64,000 nt of DNA from UBA12567 sp964598425 (GCA_964598425.1 CAZRBV010000012.1:1-64000), one strand, 5' to 3'. Counted from the first letter of the stretch, positions 14,694 through 23,549 are shown. The notes: generated from the sequence alone by a model not told the origin. Program-made: numbers and translations.

Positions 14694-16319
14694 ATGACTG
14701 CCAAACAGATTGCATACGACATCGACGCCCGCGAGCAGATGCTCCGGGGAATTCAGAAACTCGCCAAAGCTGTCAAGACGACGCTCGGTCCCTCAGGACG
14801 AGTCGTCGTACTCGAGAAATCCTTCGGTGCTCCCACGGTCACCAAGGACGGCGTCACCGTGGCGAAGGAAATCGAACTCGAGGATCCCTACGAGAACATG
14901 GGCGCCCAGATGGTGAAGGAAGTCGCCTCGAAGTCTTCGAAGGATGCAGGCGACGGAACGACGACGGCGACGGTCTACGCCGAAGCCATCTTTACGGAGG
15001 GCCTCAAGAACATCACTGCAGGCGCCAATGCAACGCAAGTGAAACGGGGAATCGACCTCGGCGTCACCGCGATCTGCAATGAACTCGCCTCAATGTCCAA
15101 ACCAGTCAAGCGTTCCGCTGAGATCGCTCAGGTCGGCACGTGCGCGGCCAACCAAGACAGCACAATCGGTAGCATCATTGCCGAGGCGATGGACAAAGTC
15201 GGCAAAGACGGCGTCATCACCGTCGAAGAAGGCTCAAGCCTTGAGACAACCGTCGAGCTGGTCGAAGGCATGCAGTTCGACAAGGGATGGCTCAGCCCAC
15301 ACTTCGTCACTGACACAACGGCAATGGAAGCTGTCCTTGAAGACTGCTACGTACTCATCTATGAGAAGAAGCTGTCGTCCGCGAAAGATCTGCTGCCGAT
15401 TCTTGGCAAGGTTGCCGAGTCCGGCAAGAGCCTGCTCATCGTCGCCGAAGACATCGACGGGGAAGCACTCGCCACGCTGGTCGTCAACCGACTACGCGGC
15501 ATTCTCAAGGTGTGCGCGGTCAAAGCGCCGGGCTTCGGCGATCGCCGCAAGGCCATGCTGGAGGACATCGCAACACTCACGAATGGCACCGCAGTCATGG
15601 ATGAACTTGGGATCGATCTTGAGGGTCTCACGCTCAAGGACCTCGGCCGCGCCAAGAAGGTGACAGTCGATAAGGACAATTGCACCGTCATTGAAGGTGC
15701 AGGCAAGAGCAGCGACATCAAGGGTCGCATCGAGCAACTCCGCGCTCAGATCGATCAGTCAAGTTCCGACTATGACCGCGAGAAGCTCCAGGAGCGGCTT
15801 GCGAAACTGGCCGGTGGAGTTGCCCAGATCAACGTTGGTGCAGCCACTGAAGTCGAAATGGGCGAAAAGAAAGCTCGCGTCGAAGACGCCCTTCACGCGT
15901 GTCGGGCAGCAGTCGAAGAAGGCGTGCTGCCTGGAGGCGGCACTGCCGTCCTCAGAGCCAGCGTCGCCCTGGAAGCAGCCCGTAAGAAGGCTCGGGCCGA
16001 CGAGAAGCTCGGCGTCGATATCGTGGGTCGCTCCCTCACTGCACCCATTCGCCAAATCGCGGAGAACTGCGGCATGGAGGGTGCCATCGTTGCTCAGAAG
16101 ATTGAAGAGTCAACCGAAGCCGCCTGGGGATTCAACGCACTGACGCGAGAGTACGAGAATCTCGTGGAGGCTGGCGTCATCGTCCCAACAAAGGTCGAGC
16201 GGGTGGCTCTTGAGAATGCAGCTTCCATCTCAGGGCTGCTCCTGACAACCGATTGTGCAATCACCGAAATCAAGAAGGATGCCCCGGCAAGTGCAGCCGG
16301 AGCCGATATGGACTACTGA
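14694..16319 (+). CDS. groEL: Chaperonin GroEL
   Basis: This 541-residue cytoplasmic chaperonin forms the double-ring folding cage with GroES. Visible hallmarks: the ATP-binding loop TTLGPSGRVVVLEKSFG, VTKDGVTVAKEIEL, the catalytic-Asp region DAGDGTTTATVYAEAI, and KAPGFGDRRKAMLEDIATLT. GAATEVEMGEKKARVEDALHA includes the second conserved loop. The tail ends AAGADMDY rather than with the Gly-Gly-Met repeats of many groEL proteins; the same variation is known in other lineages. GGAAGGAACAGAGACC before the ATG is a good ribosome site. It is the last gene of the operon, followed by a strong terminator. Confidence 0.98.
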   Translation: MTAKQIAYDIDAREQMLRGIQKLAKAVKTTLGPSGRVVVLEKSFGAPTVTKDGVTVAKEIELEDPYENMGAQMVKEVASKSSKDAGDGTTTATVYAEAIFTEGLKNITAGANATQVKRGIDLGVTAICNELASMSKPVKRSAEIAQVGTCAANQDSTIGSIIAEAMDKVGKDGVITVEEGSSLETTVELVEGMQFDKGWLSPHFVTDTTAMEAVLEDCYVLIYEKKLSSAKDLLPILGKVAESGKSLLIVAEDIDGEALATLVVNRLRGILKVCAVKAPGFGDRRKAMLEDIATLTNGTAVMDELGIDLEGLTLKDLGRAKKVTVDKDNCTVIEGAGKSSDIKGRIEQLRAQIDQSSSDYDREKLQERLAKLAGGVAQINVGAATEVEMGEKKARVEDALHACRAAVEEGVLPGGGTAVLRASVALEAARKKARADEKLGVDIVGRSLTAPIRQIAENCGMEGAIVAQKIEESTEAAWGFNALTREYENLVEAGVIVPTKVERVALENAASISGLLLTTDCAITEIKKDAPASAAGADMDY

Positions 16320-16345
16320 GTCCCACTTGATCAAGACCGAAACTC

Positions 16346-16377
16346 AAAGCGGGCACTCCCTTGGGAGTGCCCGCTTT
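16346..16377 (+). terminator. Intrinsic terminator after groEL
   Basis: A 15-bp perfect inverted repeat (AAAGCGGGCACTCCC and its complement) with a minimal TT centre ends in CTTT. It lies 27 bases after the groEL stop and ahead of rnd. The short T run makes it somewhat weaker than the stem suggests. The stem is A-flanked on one side and T-flanked on the other, so it could work in both directions. Confidence 0.8.
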
Positions 16378-16416
16378 GCAATTGGATCGCGCCGGGGGCG
16401 GTACAGTGTCCACTCA

Positions 16417-17712
16417 ATGCACAAGAAGAACAGTTCATCTCGGGGTGGTCGGCGGAGCCGACGGGATCGCCACCATGCCGAATCTCACGCAGATGAGTCG
16501 GCCATTGGATCGATTCCATCGCATGCCATGGTCCCCGAAGCCACTGCTACGCTCGTCGAAGACGCCGCAGGGCTCCAAGCAGCAATAACGCATCTAGAAG
16601 ACCACGATGTCATCGCGTTTGACACCGAATTCATCGGCGAAGAGACATACTATCCCCGACTCTGCCTCGTCCAGGTAGGGACGCGCAATCACGTGTTTCT
16701 GGTGGACCCGTTCGCTGTGGAAGACCTGTCGCCGCTGTTTGAGACGATTGCGTCGCCCGATCGAGCAACACTTGTTCATGCGGGCCGGCAGGATCTGCAG
16801 ATTCTCGCCCGCCTGCTCGGCCGACCGGCTCGGAATGTGATTGACACACAGATCCTCGCTGGTTTCGCTGGCTTGCCGTGGCCTTGTTCACTCTCCAAGT
16901 CCGTACGCTGCGCCATCAAAGCGCCGATGCCAACGGGAATGACATTTACTGCATGGGATGCCCGCCCTCTCTCGGCCCGCCAACTTCGCTATGCAGCCGA
17001 CGATGTGCGGTACCTGCCGCTCCTGCACGAGTTTCTCGTGGAACGAGCCGCCATGTTCGGACACGAGGGGTGGGCTGCGGAGGCCTTCGCAGCATTTGAG
17101 GATCCAAGTTGGCACGACACCGATCTCTCAAGCCAACAGAGGAAGATCGAAGGGACTCGGAGATTCAAGCCAATCGAACGCCGGGTCCTCCGCAATCTTG
17201 TCTCCGCTCGCGACGTTATCGCACGAACTGAAGACGTGCCGCCACGTGCTGCCGTACCCGACAACGTCATTCTGGCACTCACGCGAGACAGACCGTCGAA
17301 TACAGACGGTGTCGCCGCCATTCGCGGCATGCCCCGACCCATCGCCACCCGCCACGGCGATCGACTCGTGGCGGCGATCGCCGCCACCCGCGATGACGCG
17401 ACGCCGATTGAGCCACAACGAAGCAAGGACGAGTCGCCTGATGATCGGGTTGCGATTGACGGACTCTGGCATGCGTTCGCAGCGGCCGCGATCGGTGCGG
17501 GGGTGGCACCAGCACTGGCGCTCTCGCGGGCCGAGTTGGCGAACTGGTTCTTGACCGGACGCAATGGAATGCCGGGCAAGACCGAGTGGCAGCGAGGCAT
17601 CATCGACTCTCTGCTGAGCCCGCTGATCGACAGCGGCCACACCCTCAGCCTCTGCTGGAAAGACGGTTCCCTCCGGCATGTCACCACGAACTCCTCGACA
17701 TCCGACTCATGA
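16417..17712 (+). CDS. rnd: Ribonuclease D
   Basis: This 431-residue 3'-5' exoribonuclease of the DEDDy class acts in maturation of tRNA and other stable RNAs. Exo I: IAFDTEFIGEETYYPRLCLV. Exo II: HAGRQDLQIL. Exo III: LRYAADDVRYL, with the Tyr and Asp that define DEDDy. HRDC-type helices follow (ERRVLRNLVSARDVIAR, VPDNVILALTRDRP). The start at ATG 16417 gives a basic, unstructured 38-residue N-terminal extension before the usual start of the fold; an internal ATG 38 residues later is an alternative. The stop overlaps the ruvB ATG by 4 bases. Confidence 0.92.
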   Translation: MHKKNSSSRGGRRSRRDRHHAESHADESAIGSIPSHAMVPEATATLVEDAAGLQAAITHLEDHDVIAFDTEFIGEETYYPRLCLVQVGTRNHVFLVDPFAVEDLSPLFETIASPDRATLVHAGRQDLQILARLLGRPARNVIDTQILAGFAGLPWPCSLSKSVRCAIKAPMPTGMTFTAWDARPLSARQLRYAADDVRYLPLLHEFLVERAAMFGHEGWAAEAFAAFEDPSWHDTDLSSQQRKIEGTRRFKPIERRVLRNLVSARDVIARTEDVPPRAAVPDNVILALTRDRPSNTDGVAAIRGMPRPIATRHGDRLVAAIAATRDDATPIEPQRSKDESPDDRVAIDGLWHAFAAAAIGAGVAPALALSRAELANWFLTGRNGMPGKTEWQRGIIDSLLSPLIDSGHTLSLCWKDGSLRHVTTNSSTSDS

Positions 17713-18752
17713 CGCGATCACGAATCATCTCGCCACAGGAACAACCGGACGATGTCCGGGAGGCTGCTCTCGCAATTCGGCCGAAGCGGCTCAATGACTT
17801 TGTCGGGCAGCACCAACTCCGGGAGCGAATCTCAATTGCGATGAAGGCCGCTCAGGTGCGAAGCGATCCCATGGAGCACCTGCTCCTGCACGGGCCACCT
17901 GGACTCGGCAAGACGACCATCGCGCACATCGTGGCGGAGGAAATGGGCTCGCAGGCCTACGTCACCTCAGGCCCCGCCCTCACCAAGGGCGCAGATCTCG
18001 TCGGGACACTCACGCGAATGCAGCCAGGAGATGTCCTCTTCATTGATGAGATTCATCGTCTGCCTGCCGCCGTCGAAGAGTACATCTATCCCGCAATGGA
18101 AGACTTCAAGATCGACTTCACACTCGATGGTGGCATGCACGCGAGAGTGGTGACCTATCACCTCAAGCCATTCACGCTCATCGGCGCAACGACGCGAGCA
18201 GGGCTGCTTACAGCAGCACTCCGCAGCCGCTTCGGCATTTCGCATCGCCTCGACTTCTACGAAGGCTCAGACCTTGAGTCCATTCTGGACCGGGCCGCGG
18301 CGCGGCTGGGCATCGGCCTGACCTGTCCAGATGCTCGAAATCTGATCGCATCGCGGAGCCGAGGAACACCAAGAATCTGCCTGCGGCTTCTTCGCCGCGT
18401 ACGAGATTATGCCCAGGTGCGGGGGTCTGGCAACATCACCAGTGACATGGCCGTCGAAGCACTCAAACTTGAGGGCGTCGATGAACTCGGCCTTGACCCG
18501 CTTGACCGCGCCTATCTCGGTGTACTCGCCGACGTCTACAACGGTGGACCGGCTGGACTTGAAGCGATCGCCGCGACGCTGGGCGAAGATGCTGGCACCC
18601 TGGAGGATCTCGTCGAACCGTTTCTGCTCCAGCAGGGCATGCTGGCTCGAACCCGCCAGGGGCGGCAGCTGACACCGGCAGGGCAGCTCCGATGCGGCTC
18701 GCAGGATGGCGCAGGGCCCCTGTTCGACAGCCAGGAACAGCCTCCAGAGTGA
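17709..18752 (+). CDS. ruvB: Holliday junction branch migration ATPase RuvB
   Basis: This 347-residue AAA+ motor drives branch migration with RuvA and RuvC. Walker A GPPGLGKTT, Walker B FIDEIHRL, sensor 1 GATTRAG, and arginine finger LRSRFG are all present. The start LNDFVGQHQLRERISIAMKA and the C-terminal winged helix (GPAGLEAIAATLGEDAGTLED) are typical. Neither ruvA nor ruvC is in the window. The ATG at 17709 overlaps the rnd stop (ATGA), so the two genes are translationally coupled. The last 25 residues are Gln/Gly-rich and longer than in E. coli. Confidence 0.97.
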   Translation: MTRSRIISPQEQPDDVREAALAIRPKRLNDFVGQHQLRERISIAMKAAQVRSDPMEHLLLHGPPGLGKTTIAHIVAEEMGSQAYVTSGPALTKGADLVGTLTRMQPGDVLFIDEIHRLPAAVEEYIYPAMEDFKIDFTLDGGMHARVVTYHLKPFTLIGATTRAGLLTAALRSRFGISHRLDFYEGSDLESILDRAAARLGIGLTCPDARNLIASRSRGTPRICLRLLRRVRDYAQVRGSGNITSDMAVEALKLEGVDELGLDPLDRAYLGVLADVYNGGPAGLEAIAATLGEDAGTLEDLVEPFLLQQGMLARTRQGRQLTPAGQLRCGSQDGAGPLFDSQEQPPE

Positions 18753-19090
18753 ATCTGCACCAGTTTTTTGAACCGATATCCCCGCTCCGGGTTGACATCT
18801 GACCCGGATCGACCCATTCTGGTGTTGGCCAGTTTCGCCCCCTCGGGGCGTAGATAGCAATCTGGCGAGCACTGGTCGCACGTCTCTCGCTCGCTGACAA
18901 TGGATCCGCCTTCGCGGGTTCGACGAAGCCTGACATGGGTGGGGCATTCGGCACGAAACTTGATGTGCCGGAGGTGCTTTGTACGCGTCTTTTGGCGGTA
19001 CACTGGCTGGCCCGTTCGAACACGTTGAACAACGATCCGGACAGTACGGCTGGTGGTCAGCCTGCAACCAACGATGGAAGGTCTCGCACC
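18753..19090. other. 338-bp intergenic region without a convincing gene
   Basis: It lies between ruvB and the prepilin-like gene. A perfect -35 (TTGACA, 18792-18797) is followed after 17 bases by a poor -10 (CATTCT, 18815-18820), a weak promoter candidate. A small hairpin CGCCCC-TC-GGGGCG lies just after. Long open frames exist on the minus strand, but they run antisense into ruvB and show no family features. No RNA gene could be assigned. Confidence 0.5.
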
Positions 19091-20359
19091 ATGAAGAAGT
19101 ATTCACTCCAGCGAACCGGCTTCACCCTTGTCGAGTTGATGGTGGTCGTCTCGATCATCGCCCTGCTCGTCGGGTTGATTTTGCCGGCCGTCCAGTCTGC
19201 CCGGCAGGCGGCGATGCTGAACGATTCAAAGATCAACGCCAAGCAGATCCACATGGGCATGAAAGCCTATGAAACCAAGTACACCAAGCTCTGGACCGGC
19301 CCGCCAGAGAACCTTTCCGAGTGGGATATGGGTCTGGCCAATCCCGCCACCCCGCCAAATCCTGCATTTGTCTCAGGCCAGACATTCAAGAACGCGCTCC
19401 AGAACTGGCTGGGCACAACAGCTGCAAATGGTTGGGCCGATCAGAGCGTCGGCGTCAACTGGGGTTCTGGTGGCGAGCAGTGGGCATGGGCATGGGCCGG
19501 CTCCGGCACGTGTGAACTCGTAGCCCCATACACGTGGTACGGCGGTGGCTCAAAGACCCCCGGCGCACCACTGGACGCCAAGGATGCCGGCATGGGCGCG
19601 TGGCGATACGTGAACACGTATCAGTGTTCGGTTGATCTGGGTGGCCCCTCCGCCAAGCTCTACTACGCGCCAAAGGACACTGCGGCCATCGAGGTCCTTC
19701 AGAAGAATGACTGCTGGGACGGCGGCATGGACATGTGCGATGTCAGCAATGACCTTCCCTGGACGGGCAGCTGCATTTACATCAGCGGCGCCAGTGGCGA
19801 TCTCAATGGGTTGCCCAGCACGTACTGCTTCTCCCCCTCAGCGATGGTCAATCCGAAGGTCTACCAGCGTGACAATTTCCGAGATCCGATGGATATGGCA
19901 CGCGGCTTCCGGCACCCCACAATGGGCATGGCGAAGTACGCCAATCTCAAGACCTTCCTCAGTGAGTATCCGATGCTCCAGAACAACCCGTATGACTGTG
20001 CCGTCGCGCCAGCCTTCGAGGGAACCCTCTTTGACCCCGAAGACGAAAATGGATTCCACTACAACGGGTGCGCTCAGTACGCTTTCAATGCCCACTACGA
20101 ATCAGAGCCCGTCGTGGCCATGTTCGACGGCTCGACCAGCACGCTCTCGATCAACAAGGCCAAGCAGGATGACGTGATTGCGGCTGGTGGCAGCGGTGCG
20201 TTCAATTCAGGTACAGATGGCCTGTTCCATCGACAGACGCCGGACGGTACGACGCAGTACATGCTCAACCACACCTTCTGGCAGGACCACGAAGGCAGTT
20301 GCGGCGTTCACACGCATGAGGTCGATGGCATCCGCGGCCGATCGCACCTGGGCCTGTGA
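19091..20359 (+). CDS. Prepilin-type secreted protein of planctomycete style
   Basis: The 422-residue product starts MKKYSLQRTGFTLVELMVVV: a short basic leader, Gly-Phe cleavage site, Glu at +5 and a long hydrophobic helix (VVVSIIALLVGLILPAVQSAR). This is the class III signal of type IV pilins and type II secretion pseudopilins. The remaining about 380 residues form a large Trp- and Cys-containing domain ending in HTHEVDGIRGRSHLGL, as in the big DUF1559-like pilin-signal proteins frequent in planctomycetes. GGAAGG precedes the ATG. It is monocistronic and followed by a strong terminator. A role in surface structure is likely but unproven. Confidence 0.85.
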   Translation: MKKYSLQRTGFTLVELMVVVSIIALLVGLILPAVQSARQAAMLNDSKINAKQIHMGMKAYETKYTKLWTGPPENLSEWDMGLANPATPPNPAFVSGQTFKNALQNWLGTTAANGWADQSVGVNWGSGGEQWAWAWAGSGTCELVAPYTWYGGGSKTPGAPLDAKDAGMGAWRYVNTYQCSVDLGGPSAKLYYAPKDTAAIEVLQKNDCWDGGMDMCDVSNDLPWTGSCIYISGASGDLNGLPSTYCFSPSAMVNPKVYQRDNFRDPMDMARGFRHPTMGMAKYANLKTFLSEYPMLQNNPYDCAVAPAFEGTLFDPEDENGFHYNGCAQYAFNAHYESEPVVAMFDGSTSTLSINKAKQDDVIAAGGSGAFNSGTDGLFHRQTPDGTTQYMLNHTFWQDHEGSCGVHTHEVDGIRGRSHLGL

Positions 20360-20383
20360 TTCCAGGAGTTCATTGATCTATTC

Positions 20384-20426
20384 CCGGACCGGGACGAGTT
20401 CGCTCGTCCCGGTCCGGCTCTTTTTT
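20384..20426 (+). terminator. Strong intrinsic terminator after the prepilin-like gene
   Basis: CCGGACCGGGACGAG pairs perfectly with its complement around a TTCG tetraloop (15-bp stem, 20384-20417). CTC and six T follow. It lies 25 bases after the stop codon and isolates the gene from cbs. Confidence 0.95.
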
Positions 20427-20478
20427 GGAGCGATGAGCTCAGAGTCCCCTCGCCCGGAGATCGGTAGAATGCCCTCCT

Positions 20479-21882
20479 ATGTCTACCTCGCCTACACCCC
20501 CTGACGTATCTGCGCCGATCTACCGCGGCTTGGAATCCATGATCGGCAATACGCCGATGCTCGAAGTCACCAAGCTCGACACCGGTCCGTGCAGATTGCT
20601 GCTCAAGCTTGAGAGTCAAAATCCAGGCAACTCAATCAAGGATCGAATTGCGGTTTCCATGATCGACGCAGCCGAGCGCACCGGCACACTACAGCCCGGC
20701 GGACACATCATCGAAGCGACGGCGGGGAACACCGGAATCGCCCTGGCGCTGGTCGGCCTCCTGCGAGGGTACCGCGTCACCGTTGTCGTCCCGGACAAGA
20801 TGAGCGAGGCAAAGATTGCACATCTCCGAGCGCTCGGCGCCGAAGTCGCAATCACCCGCTCTGATGTCCAGAAGGGACATCCTGACTACTATCAGGAGGT
20901 CGCGAACCGAATCGCATCTGAAACTGGTGGGTTCTACGTCAATCAGTTTGAAAACGCGGCCAACGCAACGGCGCATGCAGACACGACCGGTCCAGAAATA
21001 TGGGCTCAGACCGGCGGAGAGATTGACGCCATCGTGGGCGGCATTGGCTCAGGCGGCACATTGGCTGGAGCAGGCCGGTACCTGCTTGTGCAGAACCCCG
21101 ATCTGAAGATCGTCCTGGCAGACCCGGAAGGATCCATGCTCGCCCCTCTGATCAATGAGGGCCGGATGGTTGAGGCTGGCAGTTGGCTGGTCGAAGGGAT
21201 TGGTGAAGACTTCGTCCCCGAAGTAGCAAACCTCGACATCATTTCAGAGGCTATTGCAGTATCCGACCGCGACACATTTCATGCGGCCCGCGAGCTTCTC
21301 CGAAGCGAGGGAGTTCTCGGCGGATCATCGACAGGCACATTGCTGGCCGCTGCACTCGCCTGGTGCAGACGCCAGACCGATTCGCTCACCGTCGTCACCT
21401 TCGTATGCGACCATGGCTCGAAATACCTTGAACGGATGTTCAACGACCACTGGATGCGAGACCAGGGGTTCCTGGACGTGCCGAGCTCCAACGACCTTCG
21501 TGATCTGATCGGTCGCCGCCATGAAGCCAAAGAAGACTTTACGCTCACACCAAACGTTCCAATCGCCCAGGCCGTCAAGATGATGCGACTGTATGACGTC
21601 AGCCAAATGGCTGTCATAGGAGACGATGGGCAGATCCTGGGCATTCTCGATGAATCTGACGTACTCCTTGCCGTCACGCGGGACGCTGCCGCGTTCGCAA
21701 GCCCCGTGTCTGACTACATGACGACAAAACTTCAGACAGTTTCGCCGGACTGCGAGATTGATGCGCTGCTTCCGATCTTTCAGAGTGATCGAGTCGCGAT
21801 TGTGGTAGATGGCGGTCGCTATCTGGGCCTCATAACTCAAATCGATCTCATCAACTACCTCCGCAAGCGGATGAGCACCTGA
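20479..21882 (+). CDS. cbs: Cystathionine beta-synthase
   Basis: This 467-residue PLP enzyme condenses homocysteine and serine to cystathionine, the first step of reverse transsulfuration. The PLP Lys is in NPGNSIKDRIA (about residue 55). EATAGNTGIALA and GGIGSGGTLAG are substrate and PLP-phosphate loops. A C-terminal pair of CBS domains (about 350-465; PIAQAVKMMRLYDVSQMAVI and SDYMTTKLQTVSPDCEID) is typical of regulated cystathionine beta-synthases, as opposed to plain cysteine synthases; it likely binds an adenosyl ligand. The next enzyme of the pathway starts 1 base after the stop. Confidence 0.93.
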   Translation: MSTSPTPPDVSAPIYRGLESMIGNTPMLEVTKLDTGPCRLLLKLESQNPGNSIKDRIAVSMIDAAERTGTLQPGGHIIEATAGNTGIALALVGLLRGYRVTVVVPDKMSEAKIAHLRALGAEVAITRSDVQKGHPDYYQEVANRIASETGGFYVNQFENAANATAHADTTGPEIWAQTGGEIDAIVGGIGSGGTLAGAGRYLLVQNPDLKIVLADPEGSMLAPLINEGRMVEAGSWLVEGIGEDFVPEVANLDIISEAIAVSDRDTFHAARELLRSEGVLGGSSTGTLLAAALAWCRRQTDSLTVVTFVCDHGSKYLERMFNDHWMRDQGFLDVPSSNDLRDLIGRRHEAKEDFTLTPNVPIAQAVKMMRLYDVSQMAVIGDDGQILGILDESDVLLAVTRDAAAFASPVSDYMTTKLQTVSPDCEIDALLPIFQSDRVAIVVDGGRYLGLITQIDLINYLRKRMST

Positions 21883-21883
21883 C

Positions 21884-23086
21884 ATGACAACGAATGCCAC
21901 GCATATGGGAACGATGGCCGTTCACGCCGGGCAGCTTCCATGCCCAACAACGGGCGCTGTGATGCCTCCCGTCTATCTCAGTTCCACGTACGCCCAGCAG
22001 TCTCCGGGAGAGCACGCTGGCTTTGAGTACACGCGAAGCCACAACCCGACTCGATACGCACTTGAGCGTTCAATCGCCCGGCTCGAGGGCTCATCACTGA
22101 GTGAGTCATCAGACACCTCGTTTGGCGGATTCGCCTTCTCCAGTGGCTTGGCCGCCATCTCATGCCTGCTGGACACGCTCACTGCGGGAGATCGCGTTCT
22201 GGCCATGGACGATCTCTACGGTGGTACCCACCGGCTGTTCAGACAAGTTCGCACTCGCTCTCAAGGACTTCAGTTCGACTTTGCCGACCTCTCAGATCTC
22301 AATGCGCTTGAGGAATCCATCACGCCCGATACACGACTCATATGGGTCGAGACGCCCACGAACCCAATGCTGAAGTTGGCAGATCTCAAAGCTATTGCCG
22401 CGATGGCCAATGAGCGCGGAATCATGTGCGCGTGCGACAACACATTCGCCACGCCAATCCTGCAGCGGCCCCTTGAAGCAGGATTCGATGTTGTGATGCA
22501 CTCGGCAACCAAGTATCTCGGCGGGCATAGCGATGTCGTGGCTGGGATTCTCGTCACGGGATGCCCGCAACTCGCCGAGACAATTCGATTTCATCAGAAC
22601 TCGGTCGGCTCGGTACTTGGTCCCTTTGACAGCTATCTCGTGCTTCGCGGCATCAAGACGCTTGACCTGCGCATGCGGGCCCATTGCCGCAGCGCTGCTG
22701 CACTCGCCGCGATGCTCAACGAGCACCCCAAGGTGCGACTGACCGTGTACCCAATCCTCCCGAGTCACCCTCAACACGCGCTGGCTGCCTCTCAAATGAG
22801 AATCGATGGTGCCGAAGCAGGCGGGGGCATGATCACCATCGAACTCGACACCGATTTAGCCGGATGCCGCCGTTTCCTTGAGTCGTTGAGCGTGTTCACG
22901 CTGGCGGAGTCGCTCGGCGGCGTTGAATCACTCGTCAACCATCCTGCCATTATGACCCACGCCTCTGTTCCTGCTGAAGACCGAGCCGCTCTGGGTATCA
23001 ACGATTCACTGGTACGTCTGTCGGTTGGGATCGAAGACATCCGCGACCTGGAGGGCGACCTCCACTCGGCGCTGGACGCCATCTGA
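21884..23086 (+). CDS. Cystathionine gamma-lyase / gamma-synthase family PLP enzyme
   Basis: The 400-residue protein belongs to the Cys/Met metabolism PLP family. SATKYLGGHSDVVAG carries the Schiff-base Lys. YTRSHNPTRYALERSIARLEG and WVETPTNPMLKLADL are family signatures. Directly downstream of cbs (1-base gap), it most likely splits cystathionine to cysteine, 2-oxobutyrate and ammonia, completing homocysteine-to-cysteine conversion. Gamma-synthase activity cannot be excluded from sequence alone. Length is normal. It is probably co-transcribed with cbs and the small FmdB-like gene after it. Confidence 0.9.
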   Translation: MTTNATHMGTMAVHAGQLPCPTTGAVMPPVYLSSTYAQQSPGEHAGFEYTRSHNPTRYALERSIARLEGSSLSESSDTSFGGFAFSSGLAAISCLLDTLTAGDRVLAMDDLYGGTHRLFRQVRTRSQGLQFDFADLSDLNALEESITPDTRLIWVETPTNPMLKLADLKAIAAMANERGIMCACDNTFATPILQRPLEAGFDVVMHSATKYLGGHSDVVAGILVTGCPQLAETIRFHQNSVGSVLGPFDSYLVLRGIKTLDLRMRAHCRSAAALAAMLNEHPKVRLTVYPILPSHPQHALAASQMRIDGAEAGGGMITIELDTDLAGCRRFLESLSVFTLAESLGGVESLVNHPAIMTHASVPAEDRAALGINDSLVRLSVGIEDIRDLEGDLHSALDAI

Positions 23087-23102
23087 GGAGGACCATTCCA
23101 AG

Positions 23103-23315
23103 ATGCCCCTCTATGAATACCGATGCGTTGAAGATGGTTCGCTGGTGACCCTGCTCAGGCCCATGCGAGATGCCGATGCGCCCGTGGAAGACCCTGAGGG
23201 CAAAGGTCGTGCATTTGAGCGTGTGCAGAGCCTGTTTTCAGTCGATGCACCCGATCCCAAGTCACATGGCGGCGGCGGATGCTGTGGTGGCGGATGCGGG
23301 TGCGGTGGTCATTGA
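23103..23315 (+). CDS. Small FmdB-like protein with Gly/Cys-rich tail
   Basis: The 70-residue product begins MPLYEYRCVEDG, the usual start of FmdB-type zinc-ribbon proteins (MPxYEYxC). The CxxC pairs of a zinc ribbon are absent: only one Cys lies in the front part. The tail is a Gly/Cys-rich block (GGGGCCGGGCGCGGH, 5 Cys) that could bind metal instead. AGGAGGACC about 10 bases upstream of the ATG is a good ribosome site. It lies 16 bases after the PLP lyase gene, so it is probably the third gene of that operon. Function unknown. Confidence 0.75.
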   Translation: MPLYEYRCVEDGSLVTLLRPMRDADAPVEDPEGKGRAFERVQSLFSVDAPDPKSHGGGGCCGGGCGCGGH

Positions 23316-23333
23316 AACCCGCTCGAAGACGTG

Positions 23334-23549
23334 TCAGGCCGGCCGCTTGACGGCGGGAATATCAGCCATCGCGGCGGCCTGTTCGTTCTCCCGCCGAATT
23401 GCATCTCGTAGTTCCTTGCGGTGAACGCACACCGAGGAGGGCGCGTCAATGCCCAAGCGGACCTTGTCACCTCGTATATCAACAATTGTGATCTGGATGT
23501 CATCACCGATGACGATGGTCTCTTCCCGGCGGCGTGACAGCACAAGCAT
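23334..23549 (-). CDS. csrA: Translational regulator CsrA
   Basis: This 71-residue RNA-binding homodimer represses or stabilises mRNAs by binding GGA motifs at ribosome sites. The sequence MLVLSRRREETIVIGDDIQI and ITIVDIRGDKVRLGIDAP is the canonical core, including the RNA-contacting N-terminal strand and the VRLGIDAP strand. A good ribosome site (AAAGGAG) lies upstream. It starts 29 bases after the stop of fliW, so fliW-csrA form an operon, the common arrangement in which FliW protein sequesters CsrA. The 3' end converges on the FmdB-like gene. Confidence 0.96.
   Translation of the reverse strand: MLVLSRRREETIVIGDDIQITIVDIRGDKVRLGIDAPSSVCVHRKELRDAIRRENEQAAAMADIPAVKRPA

Noticed and set aside
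16346..16377. CIRCE-like inverted repeat (GCACTCCC / GGGAGTGC) near the chaperonin genes
   Set aside because: It lies after groEL, not before groES, has no 9-base spacer, and forms a terminator-type hairpin. It is not the HrcA operator.
18880..18960. tmRNA or tRNA from the GGTTCGACG word
   Set aside because: No acceptor stem, no CCA-proximal T-arm partner and no tag reading frame could be matched within a plausible length.
18463..19032. Long minus-strand open frames over the ruvB end and the following intergenic region
   Set aside because: They run antisense into ruvB, have no ribosome site or family motif, and are typical shadows of GC-rich coding sequence.
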